64,000 nt of DNA from Pestalotiopsis fici W106-1. Taxonomy: Eukaryota; Ascomycota; Sordariomycetes; Amphisphaeriales; Sporocadaceae. The notes beneath the pieces were generated by a model. That model did no database searches, was not told the DNA's origin, and saw nothing but the letters and a program-made list of their open reading frames with translations. How positions within the stretch are numbered: position 1 is the first letter of the stretch; every line of letters starts with the position of its first letter. Below are positions 33,055 through 45,566 of the stretch, in pieces. The DNA lies in NCBI RefSeq assembly GCF_000516985.1, contig NW_006917102.1, forward strand, positions 1,745,681 to 1,809,680, given 5' to 3'. Position numbers and translations under genes: made by a program.

Positions 33055-36000
33055 ATGGCCAAAGTAGACAGCGAGTCTGACCCACTATGGGAGGATATGG
33101 ACTGGTACGTAACTATGGGGCCCTCTTCCATTCGTTTCACTGGCACGATTGATGGGATAAGTCCCTTCGCGAAACGTCTCTCGGCATGAGAGCCTAGGAC
33201 GATGCCTCAGTCTGCTGACCGAATGCCGATCCAGGGCCATTGGCCAGATGCTGCTGATGGGATGGGACGGCACCGAAGTCACGCCTCAAATCAGGAACCT
33301 CATCGAGAAGCACCACCTGGGCTCCATCCTACTTACCGCCAAGAACCTCAAATGTAAAGGCCCCAATTTCATCATGAACCTGCCTTGTCTCTCTCACGAG
33401 ACACAGACACCGATTTTAAACATGGGCACAAGTGAATACTGACCGCGTTCAATTCCATCGTAGCTGCCGAACAGACGACTGAGCTGGTTCGGGAGCTTCA
33501 GACTATAGCGCACAATGCTGGACATCCGTACCCTCTCCTAATTGCACTCGATCAGGAGAATGGCGGTGTTAACAGCCTCTTTGACGAGGACTACATTTGT
33601 CAATTCCCTAGTGCCATGGGAATTGCCGCGACTGGCAACCCCAAGCTGGCATACGAAGTAGCAAAGGCTACAGCAACCGAGGTCTCGGCCGTAGGCGTCA
33701 ACGTAATTCTCGGTCCGGTGCTCGATGTCCTCACCAATGCTAGGCATCAGCCTTTGGGTGTAAGAGCTGTCGGTGATGATCCCCAAGAAGCATCGCAGTA
33801 TGGCATCGCAGCATTGAATGGCTACAAGGATGCCGGCTTGGCAACCTGTGGCAAGCATTTTCCATCCTATGGAAACCTCAACTTCATGGGGACAAGTTTG
33901 GATATGCCCATCATCACACAAACCCTTGAGGAACTCAGTCTCAGTGCTCTGGTGCCTTTTCGTAATGCTATTGCCACGGGGCGGCTCGACGCCATGTTCA
34001 TTGGAGGCTGTGGCATTCAGAATCCCGACATGAACGTTATGCATGCTTGCCTAGCGGGAGAGGTAGTAGACGATCTTCTCAGAAACGAACTTGGTTTCGA
34101 TGGTGTGGCTATATCGGAATGCCTCGAAATGGAATCCCTGATTCAAGAATACGGAGTCAAGGGCGGTACTATCAATGCAGTCACGGCAGGTAATGATTTG
34201 ATCCTCTTGTGCCGAGCTCACGACGTACAGCTTGAGGCCATCTCCGGTCTGAAACTTGGTATCGAGGATGGTATGATTGAAAAAGAGCGAGTGTATACAT
34301 CTTTGAGGCGCGTCCTCCGAATGAAGCGAGCCTGCACATCCTGGCAGGCCGCCCTCAACCCCGCCGGCCTGTCTCTACTTTCGCAGATCCATCCCATACA
34401 CTTGGAATTGTCCCGTCAGGCTTACGATCTTTCCATCACCGTCGTTCGAGACAATGACAGTCTCCTTCCATTGACGCAAAGTCTTTTGCAAGAAGAGGAG
34501 ATGCTTCTACTCACACCGCTTGTGAAGCCGCTACCAGCCTCGAAAGCAACCAAGAGTATGATGGAGAAGAACAACTTTAAGAATGGTGGTGGCGGGTTGC
34601 ACGGACAGTTCATTCACCAGGAAAGGGGCGCCATCATGAGCGGCGAGGGCGTTTTTCGTGAACTGGGGAGAACGCTGGCGCGAACCCGCCACGGAAAGCT
34701 TCTGCATACTTCTTACACTGCCAATGGGCTGAGACCTGGTAATTTAATACCATCGAATGCTTTTTATATTTCACTAACCTCGACAACACAGTACATGAAA
34801 ATCTGATCCACCGAGCTTCGGCGATTGTTATAGTCACCGCGGATGCCCACAGGAATGGCTATCAATCTGGCTTCACGAAACATGTCGCAATGATGTGCCA
34901 ACTACTTCGATCGACCGGTCAGAAAAAGTCGCTTGTGGTGATTGCCGTGAGTTCACCCTACGACTTTGCCATGGATAAAAGCATCGGCACTTATTTGTGC
35001 ACATTCGACTTCACTGAGACGGCCATGGCTTCGCTTGTCCGCGCTCTCTACGGCGAGTTTATCCCGACAGGCTCCATGCCTGGTACGATGCGCAAGAGCA
35101 AAAAGGTCATCAAGAATAGAAGACAGTGGCTTGTGGAGAACTATGACCGTGAGCGTGATGCACAAGCTCTGGATGGACTATTGGAAGCCCTTGCGCGAAC
35201 GAGTACGCCAAGTTTACCATATTCTACCTGTCGCGCCCATACCTTTAATTTGTTCAGTCCGAATGTGGAGGAGGCACATTTCGTTGTTCGAAACAGCAGC
35301 ACGCAAGCTCTTTATGGCTTCGTAGCCACCTACATATCCAAGGGTCAGGGAGCTATCGGTGCCATTTTTGTCGATCCAGCCAAGCGGAACCTCTTCATTG
35401 GCACCTCTTTGCACCGAAGAGCCATGAAAGCCCTCTTATCCAAAAAGGGATTGAAAAAGGTCCAACTCGGTGTTTCTTTCCCTGGTGTCTTTCCTGGTAT
35501 CCCGATCGAGGAGAGCAGGGGCGCAAAGGCCTGGTTCGGAAATGTTGGATGGGATGTGCAGTTTCCACGCCGAATTTCCAATCTTGCCATCAAGGATCTT
35601 TCTTCTTGGTCCTTTCCTGAAGGCCTCCCTCAAAGCCTGCAACGGAATCAAATCACGTTTGACTTGATCACCGGGCTCGAAAATGGAGAGAGTGTGTTGA
35701 ATCACGTCACAGCGCACGCGCAGCCAGATGTCGTGGAGCTCTACAGACATGCACTGCAGTCAAATCACGATTGTGGAATTGTGCGAGCAAAAAGCACCAA
35801 CGAAAGCCTGCTGGGGACTGTTATCGTGACCAAGCCGGGAAGCAGTCTTGCGGCATATATTCCGTTGCTCAACACTGCTACCGAAGGCAGTTTCGGAGGC
35901 ATCATTGCTCCTATTGTTCCCACTACATCACAATCAGCCTTGCTACTTCAGGGACTAGTATTCATGGGTGTCCGTCAGAACAAAGGTCACAAGTCGGCAA

Positions 36001-36236
36001 AAAGTATACTCAGCTGGGTAAGTTGGCAGCAGAATTGCATTGTAGTTGAACTCAGTTTTGGGTGCTAATTGTATATAGGTGCTCGACGATGCGTACGAAA
36101 CTCTTGCCACTATGGGATTTGAAGTGCAACAGGCATTTGATGAGATTACCAACTCCCCAGAACATGTAAGTTTATTGAAGCATGACTCAAAGTATTGATA
36201 TTGATAGCTTTTTTGTAGTGGTCCGACCTCAGCTAG
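33055..36236 (+). CDS. ngs1: GlcNAc sensor NGS1: GH3-type domain plus GNAT acetyltransferase
   Basis: Six exons (33055-33104, 33235-33353, 33464-34738, 34792-36017, 36079-36165, 36219-36236) give 924 residues. Residues about 18-480 are a GH3 beta-N-acetylglucosaminidase fold related to NagZ (ALDQENGGV, LGPVLDVLTN, GKHFPSYGN). Residues about 580-760 form a GNAT domain with an acetyl-CoA loop (VDPAKRNLFIGTSLHRRAM, from about 676), and a weaker second GNAT-like segment follows. In Candida albicans, NGS1 senses GlcNAc through the GH3 part and acetylates histones through GNAT; the Trichoderma homologue sits in the GlcNAc cluster. Here the NagZ acid-base Asp-His pair is absent (GTSLDMP in place of DSHLDLP), and the nucleophile position reads SECLEM with Glu275 instead of Asp. 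A sensor rather than a hydrolase fits. No signal peptide: cytosolic or nuclear. Confidence 0.9.
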
Positions 36237-37824
36237 TCTTATAGCCTGTCTTGCCATTTACTTATGCGGAGCCTGAGACATTGGTTATTGTTACTGGATG
36301 CGTAATTCGAGATCATAAGCCTAGGAAAACTGGGATGCGATGATAATGCTCTTTAAGTTGACTCGCATTTCGCCATCTCTGCAGCGGAATATATCATTTA
36401 TCGATAATTTTTATATCATGTACGTGTCGCACAGATTTCCAAGTGTCATCGTTCGGTCTTTTCAAAGGCCTTGGGCATTGAAGTATAAGCCACCCTTCGA
36501 TCTCCAAAAATAGAAGCCCGCGACTTGGGGAAGTCAAAAAGGTCCTGCATCTGAGGGGCGGGCGGATTGATCCGGAATCTCTCCGTTGGCTATGCGGGAG
36601 CCTAGGTTGCTTACCTACTTTACACATTCAAACATGCAGGTGGCTAGGCATGACAAGTTCTCACTGATGGATTGATGGCGCCCAGGGTTCAACCTTATTG
36701 AGTAGAGAAAGTTTTTGTATATCTCGAGTTGAAAGGTGTTGCACAGATACGGGTCATGGCCATGATACAGATTACAGAAAAATGGGCAATGGGTCCTCGA
36801 TCGCGATCTTGAACTGGTCGAAACTGCTTCAAGTGAAGAGCTCCCAGCTGCATAGCAAACTGTAGGATTTGATATCCTCCTAGCAAGGAGGGACCGGGAT
36901 GTTAAATTATTTAGTTGATTCAAGTCAATGCTCATCATTCGAGGTCCCTAAGGGGTGTGTGTGTGTCTCAAAAGTGTGTGCATCTTGGCAACAGCTGCGC
37001 ACTGTTCGAGATCAAATCGGTAGGGCCAATTAGCGCTATCGTATAGCACACCCAGTCAAGGCAGGTCTTTAGGTCTTCTGCTGGGTTTCTTGTGCTGGGG
37101 CATTGGCAGGGCCAATGATGATGCTACAGGTAACAGTACAACGTGCGGCTGATAGGGAATGGGCGGGCCAATGAGTTCGAGGTCCCAGGCAAGGTCCGCC
37201 GCCTTTGCCTCTGGTTCTCTCTCAGTCTTGCCCCTCACGCCTCTGGCGTCTGGTAATGGGTACACTACTCTCGAGTCTTGGCCTTGCTCCTCCTCCACCT
37301 TTTCCCCCTACGGTACGGGCAGAGGAAAAAAGCCCAAGGCGGAGGCCAGGCAAGTTTAGCTGCTAGTGCAAAAGGCCAGGATAGCGCTAGCGTTGACAAG
37401 CGGCCCAGCTTCCCCATTTTCCACAGCTTCCTGCCTTCCCACCCCCGATCATTGATGCTTAGGACATGGACCCTCCGCGCGCTGCGACTCGACGCTCATC
37501 GGAAGTCGCCAGCTTAGTAGTAGTAGCAGCTAATTAACATCTCTGGCCGTCTACGGTCAACTAAATTGTTACCATCTAGCATATCTATCGCAGCGCCAAA
37601 CAGTTCGTCCACTATCGGGAATCAAGCCTTGCCATTCATCTACCGACAACCGCCCTTTTGAATTACTTCTACTTTGTGTCCTTTTACCAAAAAGGCCGAG
37701 GAGGAAAAAAAAGAGGAGGAGGCGCACCGGGAGCGGCGCCATTCCCCGATCGGCCGTCCTTTCCCCCCGAATCCACAGCGAAGCCGTGGACCAGGACGAC
37801 AAAGCAGAAAGGGTGTGTGATAAG
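36237..37824. other. Intergenic and probable long leader of ron1
   Basis: About 1.6 kb. It is partly purine/pyrimidine-skewed with a GT repeat near 36955 and contains no recognised gene. It should include the ron1 promoter and 5' leader. Confidence 0.5.
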
Positions 37825-37893
37825 ATGCAATGGCTACATACAACATGCCGGCGCTCTCGTCTGGCGCCAACCCGAACGATGCCTTGGGGTTAA
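37825..37893 (+). promoter_or_regulatory. Upstream ORF overlapping the ron1 start codon
   Basis: An ATG at 37825 with A at -3 opens a 22-codon frame that ends at a TAA at 37891-37893. The predicted ron1 ATG is only five bases downstream at 37830, in another frame. A scanning ribosome meets the short frame first, so it could reduce ron1 translation. This is seen in the sequence; any function is inference. Confidence 0.5.
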
Positions 37894-39681
37894 ATCAACC
37901 CGCCATGGGAAGCGGAGGACCTGCTGTCGGCCCAGGACTCGGCATCGACGGTTTTGATCCGGAAATGAACTTTGATGAGTCCATCCTGTAAGTCGCCGCC
38001 ATTTCTTTTAATGTGCCGGGCCGAGTTGGGCCTGGAGCACCGCGTATGGCGAAGGAATTCCTATACTACATGTCTAAGTAGTTTGCCGCCGAGATGGAGC
38101 ATCATCACTAATACCTCCTACGCCGCAGGGACAGTGTAAACGGAGGCTTGCCCAATTTCCCTTTCAACCCATCCTCGTATGATCTCGAGACATTTACGAC
38201 GACTTTTGAAGACCCCTTCAACTACTCCAGGCCTTACGATGCCGCGCCTGATCCCGAGGCCTTCCATGATGAGGAGTCCTCGCCACCGCAGCTGGACGAC
38301 AAATTGCTCAGCTTCTCCCCGCCCATTTTCAAGGCGTCTCCCGTAGATGACTCTACTGGAGCCTTCTCCGAGGTGAACATGAGTGCCGAGCTGTACGGCA
38401 TGTTCTTTGTCGCCGAGGATGTCTTTGGCGGCGAGAATACGGGGCCGCGTCCCCTGGAACTGACTTGCTACCGACGTAATCTCTGGCAATGTTCGGGTCA
38501 GATTATTATGCCGCGGCATTGTACTCAGGTTTTGAATGAGCAAGGACGAACTATACCCATCGTGGAATTTCATGCGTCCATTACGGCCTCTGAGTCGATT
38601 GATAACAAGCCGACAGAAATCATCTCCATACCTTGGAAGAGCGGCAACTCTGCTCTAGGAGAGGGTCAAGAGACCAAGACCGCTGGCGCACCGCCAAAGG
38701 TGGCCCTTGATCTCGGTAGTGCTCAAGAGGTGGACGCCCACCGCGTCAGCATTCCCGTGTCATGGAAGCGCTTGCAGTTCAAGTCTGCCACCGCCAACAA
38801 CGGGCGTCGCAAGGGACTGCAACAACACTACGTTGTCCAAATTAACCTCCTTGGCAAAATGAAGACTGGCGGGGAGCTCATGAAGATTGCCGAGATTAGA
38901 AGCGGCCCAGTCATAGTTCGGGGTCGTAGTCCACGAAATTTCGACAGCCGAAAAGACGTGCAACTATCGGGCGACAAGAAACCAGTCTATATTGAAAAGC
39001 CACGGACTCAAAGTGAAGCGCCAGCAACAACACCCATCTTGAAGCAAGAAAAGCCCGACATAACTGCGAGCCTACACCGCTACAATTCTTCAGGCTCGTC
39101 ATACACAAATGATTGGAACAATGGGAATTCACTATCATATGACAATGGACATCAAACCCAACAGCAACAACAGCGACAGCCCCAAAACCCCCAGAAGAGA
39201 TTGGCCCTTTCGCCCAACCCCAACCGGCCACCCGTGCCGGCATGGAGCTCAGAGTCGTCTGTAAACAAAATGTCAAGTTTTGCAGCATCGTCCAAGAACT
39301 CATCTGGCCCATCCATCCCTATTAATCTATCGCTCTCAGAAGACGAGCGGAGCCCAAACAATCGTTCTAATTCCGATGCACTGCAGAGCCCTCAGCTCAA
39401 CAGGTCAAGCATCAGCGGCGCTCTTGCGAGTCCAACAGAAGAAACCGAGGAGCTATATGAATACTTTCCACTTAGCGTGGACGACTGGTAAGTCGACCAA
39501 ATACATGAATGACAGTTTGCAGCGGGGAACGGGAGCACGATGACTAACCGAGCTGAATTGCAGGACTCCCCTGGTAGATACGATATATCGACCCCACATC
39601 GTCCATCACATAGCCGTGCCCCAGGAAATCAAAGCACAAAAGGTCCGGAGCAAAGCCAAGAGATATTTCTCTGCAGAATAA
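37830..39681 (+). CDS. ron1: Ndt80/PhoG-family transcription factor RON1
   Basis: Three exons (37830-37987, 38129-39487, 39564-39681) give 544 residues. An acidic, Pro/Phe-containing N-terminus (to about 110) precedes the Ndt80-type DNA-binding domain at about 112-322, recognisable from LLSFSPPIFKASP, ELTCYRRNLWQCSGQI, HRVSIPVSWKRLQFKSATANNGRR and QHYVVQINLLGKM to the SGPVIVRGRSPRNF end. The following region is Ser/Asn/Gln-rich with a Q run. The last exon adds a basic end (QKVRSKAKRYFSAE); without it the frame would stop just after VDDW. RON1 in Trichoderma and Rep1 in Candida activate GlcNAc catabolic genes, usually binding CRCAAAW-type sites. Its position between ngs1 and hxk3 supports the same role here. 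A nuclear protein. Confidence 0.92.
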
Positions 39682-40388
39682 AGCGGCTTGGCGTTTTTGT
39701 TAGGTACTGTGGGGGATCTTGTTTCTCTCCTCACCAGTAATTTTGAACTCTAGTGTCCTCTTGTTTGCTAGATGAATTGATGATGTGGGCATGGAAATCG
39801 GCGTTTTCGAATACCTAGGTAAATAAGGCGAATTGGATACCTACCTGTTGCTTCTTCGTCTGGGTGTCTTAAACTTTTTTTTTTTTTTTTTGGTACAAAT
39901 GATATCATTTGGAACATGCCAAGGGCTATTGCTTTGCAATATCCAGACAACTTGTGCTGGGACATGTTTTCTGCCGTTTTTCTTCTTTTCTCATGATAGG
40001 CTTGGGACTTCTTGGTTTCTTTTCTTATATTCATTCGGATGTTGGCTCAAAAATAAAATACCCTCTCTTATGCAAAGTTCCATATATCCGTTTCATTTCC
40101 CATTTTGGGAGGCAAAGATCGCTATTCAAAAATAAAACATCCCATCAAGCCATGAATCCTTGGCCCAAAATAAAGAGCCGTGCCCAAATTTGCTTGACCG
40201 TCCATAATGTGGTAAATGATAAGAAAAACGCCGAGTATATGTTGTCCACCACTTGGAAAGGGGTATTGTCGTTGACTATAGAAACTCTCGTTGCTCCCGT
40301 GATCTCGCGCAAACTACGATGATTATGGGGTATCGTATAATGTTCATAGATTTTGCCAAGGCCTTGCAATTCTATTCTATTGCAAAAC
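39682..40388. other. Convergent 3' region of ron1 and hxk3
   Basis: AT-rich with a 17- to 18-base T run near 39880. No gene is seen. Confidence 0.5.
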
Positions 40389-42181
40389 TCATGGCTGTGG
40401 TTCCGTAGCACAGGCCAGAGCGACCGCCGCACCGAGGATGGAGCTCTCAAGGGCTGGCACCAGCTTGATCTCGCCCACGTGCTCGCTCGTGGACGTCAGG
40501 CTGTCGATATACATCTGGCAGCTGTCGCGGTACCCCGGGTACCGCTCAATGACAGAGCCATTGAATCCCACCGTGGTTTGCGGCAGCTTGACCTCGACGC
40601 GGGCTTCGGCCACAAACGAGGCCTTGCGTGGCGTCGGGGCCTTGGCATCGATGGCTTGTGGCGGTGGCGTTTGTGTGCCGAGATATTCGGCCTCGGTCTC
40701 GTGTCGCATTTCCCAGAGCCCAAATACACAGGCAGCGAGGAGGGCCGCAGATCGCTGCGATGTACACGATGCCAAGGTCCGGATCGCGGCCAGGTCGGTA
40801 GCTGTGGGTGGGACACTGGATGGATGCGTTGATGCAAAGTATGGCAGCGCGATTTCGAAGTCGGCGCTTGTGTCACTATAACATCAAATGTTAGACAAAC
40901 TCAATTGGATGGGTAAGCGCAACTTACGCTTCTATTCTCGACAGAGTTTCCGTGTCAAGAGAGTAGGGCTTTTCCAGTGATGGCGGTACCACACCACCTA
41001 ATAATCCGGTGGTCTCAATGGCTTCGAGGAGGGCGAATCTAACAATCTCGCCTAGATAGTAACCAGCGAGGAGGTGCTCGAGGGGCTGAAAGTCTGGGCG
41101 TGGGTGCGCCGCCTTGAGCTGTTCGTCCCACCGTGTGAGCGGCAGGATACCACCTCCAAACATGCCCAGCTCGGTGTTCACAATCACATGACTCGCCTCT
41201 TGAAACCACGACTCAGACCGCTCGCCAAACTTTGAGCGGTGAAATGCGGCCACAGGTAGATGTACGGCAATATTCACTCCGGTGCCAAGAATGAGACCGA
41301 ACCTCGTCTGCCCGTGGATGTAGGCCTGAGACAGTAGGGTCGCCGAGCCATCATTAACTAGGGCAGCCAGTTCCACGTTGAGGCCTTGCTTTGCGCATGC
41401 TTGCTGAATAATCATGCCCAGGTCTTGACCGAGGAGACTGTCCGTAGCCACGAATCCCTTTCCCATGCCGAGTAGTAGGCCACCTCCTAGTGATGTTTGT
41501 CTGTATCCCTGTGATTAGCCATATGCAAAGCCATGTTTGAATAATAAATTTGAAAGAAAAAAAAAATCGATAAGGGTTTGCGTACTCGACCGGAAAACTC
41601 CATGCCAGGCCCATGGGCACTGGCTCCTCAGACTGAGCATCATCCCCTATTACCTCGCTAATGTGTTTGGCCATCCAGTCGAAGAATCCCGTTCCCACTA
41701 GGCTCTTGATCTCAGGCGTGATTTTGAAGCTCTCCATTCGGACAATCTCGCTTTCGTTCCCAGCAGACAGGCGGCCCCTCAGGGCAACGAGGGCAACACG
41801 CAACGTTGATCCGCCCACATCGAGAGCAATATAGTTGCCCTGCTCCTTGCCAGAGGGCAGGAGGTGGTTAAAGGATGGCAGCATGGACTCATTGTGAGAC
41901 TGTAGCCGTTCCTCAAACTGGACTTTGAGATCACGCGAAAGGCCTAGCAGCTGACCGTCCTCAAAGGGGCCCAGCAACCGCTGCCTCGCCTCCTTTAGGA
42001 AATCCTCAATGTCCCTGCGTGGCAACGCCGTCTTCACGCTGTGTTCCTTGATAACCGTCGGACTGATCCAAAAGGTGAAGAGGGCCTGCAGGAAAGAGCG
42101 GCCTCGAAGCAGTGAGCTGAGTGCTGCCAACAGGACTTGCTTCAGCCTCGTCATTGCAGAAGAGAGCGGCTGCAATGGCAT
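40389..42181 (-). CDS. hxk3: N-acetylglucosamine kinase (hexokinase family HXK3)
   Basis: Three exons (41586-42181, 40928-41500, 40389-40875) give 551 residues. Hexokinase-fold motifs are present: phosphate-1 ALDVGGSTLR (Asp121), the LAWSFPVEQTS block across intron 1, the catalytic VNDGSATLLSQAY with Asp249, and phosphate-2 GLILGTGVNIA. The last exon carries GFNGSVIERYPGYRD and ends with SILGAAVALA, the adenosine site. It differs from glucose kinases at VNDGSATL (VNDTVGTL in hexokinases), as expected for a GlcNAc-specific branch. It phosphorylates GlcNAc to GlcNAc-6-P. The first 40 residues are unusually hydrophobic (LLAALSSLL and ALFTFWIS); I chose the ATG at 42181, but 42154 or 42235 are possible. 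It is convergent with ron1 and divergent from dam1. Confidence 0.92.
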
Positions 42182-42966
42182 GTGAATTTGTAGATATGAG
42201 ATGATATGTTTTCTTTTTTGGTCGCAGGATATCAAATCATGAGTAGTGGCATATAGCTAGCTCTGTTCCCCTTTTCTACCGAAGGAGGAGAAGTAGGATG
42301 CGAAAAGAGCAGGGCGTGAATGGGTCACAGAAGGAGATCAATGCCTTTCCCGTCCCAGGCATTTATTTTACCCTACCCACCCGAGGACCCGAGGATGGAG
42401 ATGAAAATTGGTTCGTTTCCTAGACTACCTCCTGGGTAGGAAGGACAAGGGGATGGCGGATGGTAGGTGGATGGACTGGTTCAAGAAGAAGGGCCGCGTC
42501 AGAATGCTTGCGTGCTTTGCCCTGCTCACTCGCTGGCTCGTATAATAAGCGGTCGCAAAGAGGCTGGACCGGGAAAAATGAGACCTGCCGGTAGGCTGGT
42601 AGGTAACCAAAGAATGAAGCGACGCAGCCAGCCAATAGGTGATGAGGTTACAAGAGCGTCCGCACAGCCGATGTAAATGGATTTAATCGGGCGGGACTGA
42701 GGGGGAAGGCAAATGGCAGCCTATAAAGGGCCAGAGAAATAGATGGATTCGATAGTGGACTGGAAATAGACAAGAAGAAAAAAACAAACCCAGAGAGAAG
42801 AAAGCACCGAGACGAGACAGACCAAAAACAAGCTACGAGCTTTGATTGATTGATTGCACGCGGCCGAGGAGGGAATTTGCGTTGCGTTCGGAACTTGACA
42901 CGGATTGCAACAACGCTTGACTAGAGGGTCCCGATCCAATCCAATGTAATCAATCCAATGTACGGT

Positions 42967-43003
42967 GTAGGTAGTAGTAAAAGTAGTAGCAGTAGTAGCA
43001 GCA
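42967..43003. repeat. AGT/AGC triplet microsatellite
   Basis: Imperfect tandem GTA/GCA triplets, with a second, similar tract about 280 bases further on. Confidence 0.8.
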
Positions 43004-43280
43004 AAAGGTTGGTTAGGTAGGGCATGTGTGTCTGTCTGCTGGTAAGGTTCCCTGAGGTGTGGCTTCCCAGTCAGTTACCGGCACGCCAACTGCGGCAGAT
43101 CGTCGTTCCAGTGCTGTCAAGTGTGTCTTCAGCGAAGAAAGGGCCTCTCTCTCCTCTTTCTTCCCAACTAAACAGACACGACTCGGCCCCACTACTGAGA
43201 GGATCTATCTGGGTCTGGATGGTAATGTAAAATGGAGAAAGATGTATGCCCACCAGTAGTGCAGGGTGTAGTTTGTAGGT

Positions 43281-43316
43281 AGCAGTAGTAGCAGTAGTAG
43301 TAGTAGCAGTAGTAGT
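43281..43316. repeat. AGC/AGT triplet microsatellite
   Basis: Twelve tandem AGC or AGT triplets; read on the minus strand they produce a spurious Thr/Ala-rich frame. Confidence 0.85.
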
Positions 43317-45566
43317 CCCGTAGGTAATGTAGCAACCTAGCAAAGGTATGTGGGTATTGTAGGTTATAATGTAGTATGCGATACCTCGATGTAGCCAGTT
43401 AGGTCATGTAGTATGAAAGCCATTCCCAATAACGAACAAGCAAAAAGTAGGTGTGCTACAGTGCAGGCGGGCGGGCGGGCAGGCAGGCGGACAGGCAGCA
43501 AGGGGAAATGAAGGAGACGGTCGCGGGGGAGTCTAATCGGTCCATGGACCGCGATCAAGTGGCAGCAGCGATTGAGGTCTTCTTGTTGGAGGGGCGTCGA
43601 GTGAGCAGGAGGTAAGTGACTGACTGACTGAGAATCATTGACTCGCAGAACCGAAGATCGGTAAGAAAGTCAAGTCAGTCAGTGATTCATTCAATGCAGG
43701 TGTGGGTTAGGTGGTAGCGTGAACAACAATAGCAGTAGCGAATAATAGTGCACATAGGTAGGTAGTAGGTAGGCAACGAATGAAGGTTGGTCAGATAGTG
43801 AGATACTGGCTGGTAGGAACTGTCCAGCATCAATTTGCTGTAGTAGCAGATTATTTGGTCAGCGGCAGCTGGAGATGGATGAGGTAGCAAGCGGCGATAG
43901 CAGCTATCCAAAGCCCCGCGCGCTTGAAACGGCGCGAAACGGGGACCGGCAAAGGGTCTTTTTGGGGAGGGGAAAGAAGGCGAACTGAACCAATCGTGCT
44001 GCGGCGATCGGTATGCTTGTTTCTCTGGATGCCCCAGGGGATGTAACGTAACGTTGTCTCTCTTCAGCGAAGTTTTTCTTCTGACCCTCACATGAGAAAG
44101 CTAAATCTTATGATTATTACTTGGAACCCATTCAAGCCATTCCTGCAAACAAAAGAAGCGCGAGTCCAAAATGGGCAAGATCTTCCCTTGGGCAGGTGGA
44201 AAAAAGACCAGCCACAGGAGAAGGCGCCACAGCTCTTGAACTCTGGTTTGGTTCGGTTCGCGGTCCTGGGTATCCTGCAGCTCGTTTATTTGCTCATCGT
44301 CTTTGCTGAGGTGAGCGCTGGAAATTCTAGGCCCGACCGGATATAAGACGCAAGACACCCACCAGCCAAGCCGCCCATTTCCCCCCAATCAGCCAGAACA
44401 TGGTTTTATCTAGTTTGCCCCAAGGTCGAATCTGTGATTGTCAAAATTCTGCGCAGGGAATAATAAAATCAATAATCGATCATGGTAATTGCCCGAATCC
44501 ACGCGGTGCAATTCCGGCGACAAGTGGGTTTGTCCCCCAGTAGAATAGTATACGTTTCCATCAGAGCGCAAAAGAATCCATCCGTCCATCCATCCATCAA
44601 ACACCTCCATGCCATTGCTAACGGTAGATCCACTATCTCGATCCACATCGACAAACAACGTTACCAGTGTTCAGGGCCCTGTTTGTAACTAGCTCGTTCC
44701 TACTCAAATTTGACAGCACCACAAGGAACATTTAAAAATCGACCAGGGCAGGGGGGTGGATGGTCAGCCATGTTACAGACGAGATCTTAGCTTTGTCGAC
44801 CGATCTCCTACCACAGGGACCTCAGATGACTAAGAGAGCCTCGCAAGCTCGCACGCCTTGTGCTTATACCACTTTCTACACTATCTACCTCAGTGAGGCG
44901 TCCGGGTCATAGGGCCAATCAAGCGCGGCCCAACCGTCCAGGCAAAGAACGCTTTCCATATACGGTTGTCTACGGAACAGCTTCTTCAGGATCTCACATC
45001 CAATCAGACTGCCCGGTGAGCTCTGAGACAACGGGATGGCACGTGTCTGCAATGGCTAGCTCTGGTAGCTTCTGTCTGGGGTAGGGCAGGCTGGCAGGGA
45101 GGAGCAACTACAACGTTTGCCGGACCGGCCTGCCCATCACCATTCGGGCCACACGCCGTACAATGTGTGATCTCATACATACACCAGTTTGGTGGGGTCC
45201 GGGGGGGGAAAACAAGTCAAACGTTCCATCTTATCTGAACCTCTCTCAACAATGGACCTCCACCAGAAGCTTCTGTACTGCGTCACAGCTGCCTGGGGGC
45301 AATAGTCATCCACACAATCCCTGGCGGCACTCGCCTACCTAGGAGGGCCGGAGCGATGCCCGTGATACGTCAGAGATCAAGTCATGGCAATCGGAGTGAG
45401 GCTCTTAATATGGCCAACGGCTGGTTTGAATTTTGCTTGCTCTCTTCATTCTTGCGTATTGCAAGAGTCAACCCAACCCCAAGCACTATCTACCTACTCC
45501 CTTGACCTGATAACATCATCATTCCTAGATTGACATCTTATCATATCCAATATTATCCTGCCCACC

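Larger units (their letters stand above)
42182..45566. other. Large divergent intergenic region between hxk3 and dam1
   Basis: Almost 3.4 kb without a supported gene, the longest gap in the window. It is rich in simple repeats (AGT/AGC triplets, GGCG-type and CCAT-type tetramers) and in poly-purine. Open frames are low-complexity. It holds both promoters and may hold a non-coding transcript or remains of a lost gene. Confidence 0.55.

Noticed and set aside
43071..43343. Thr/Ala-rich frame on the minus strand
   Set aside because: Produced by the AGC/AGT microsatellite, with no conserved motif.
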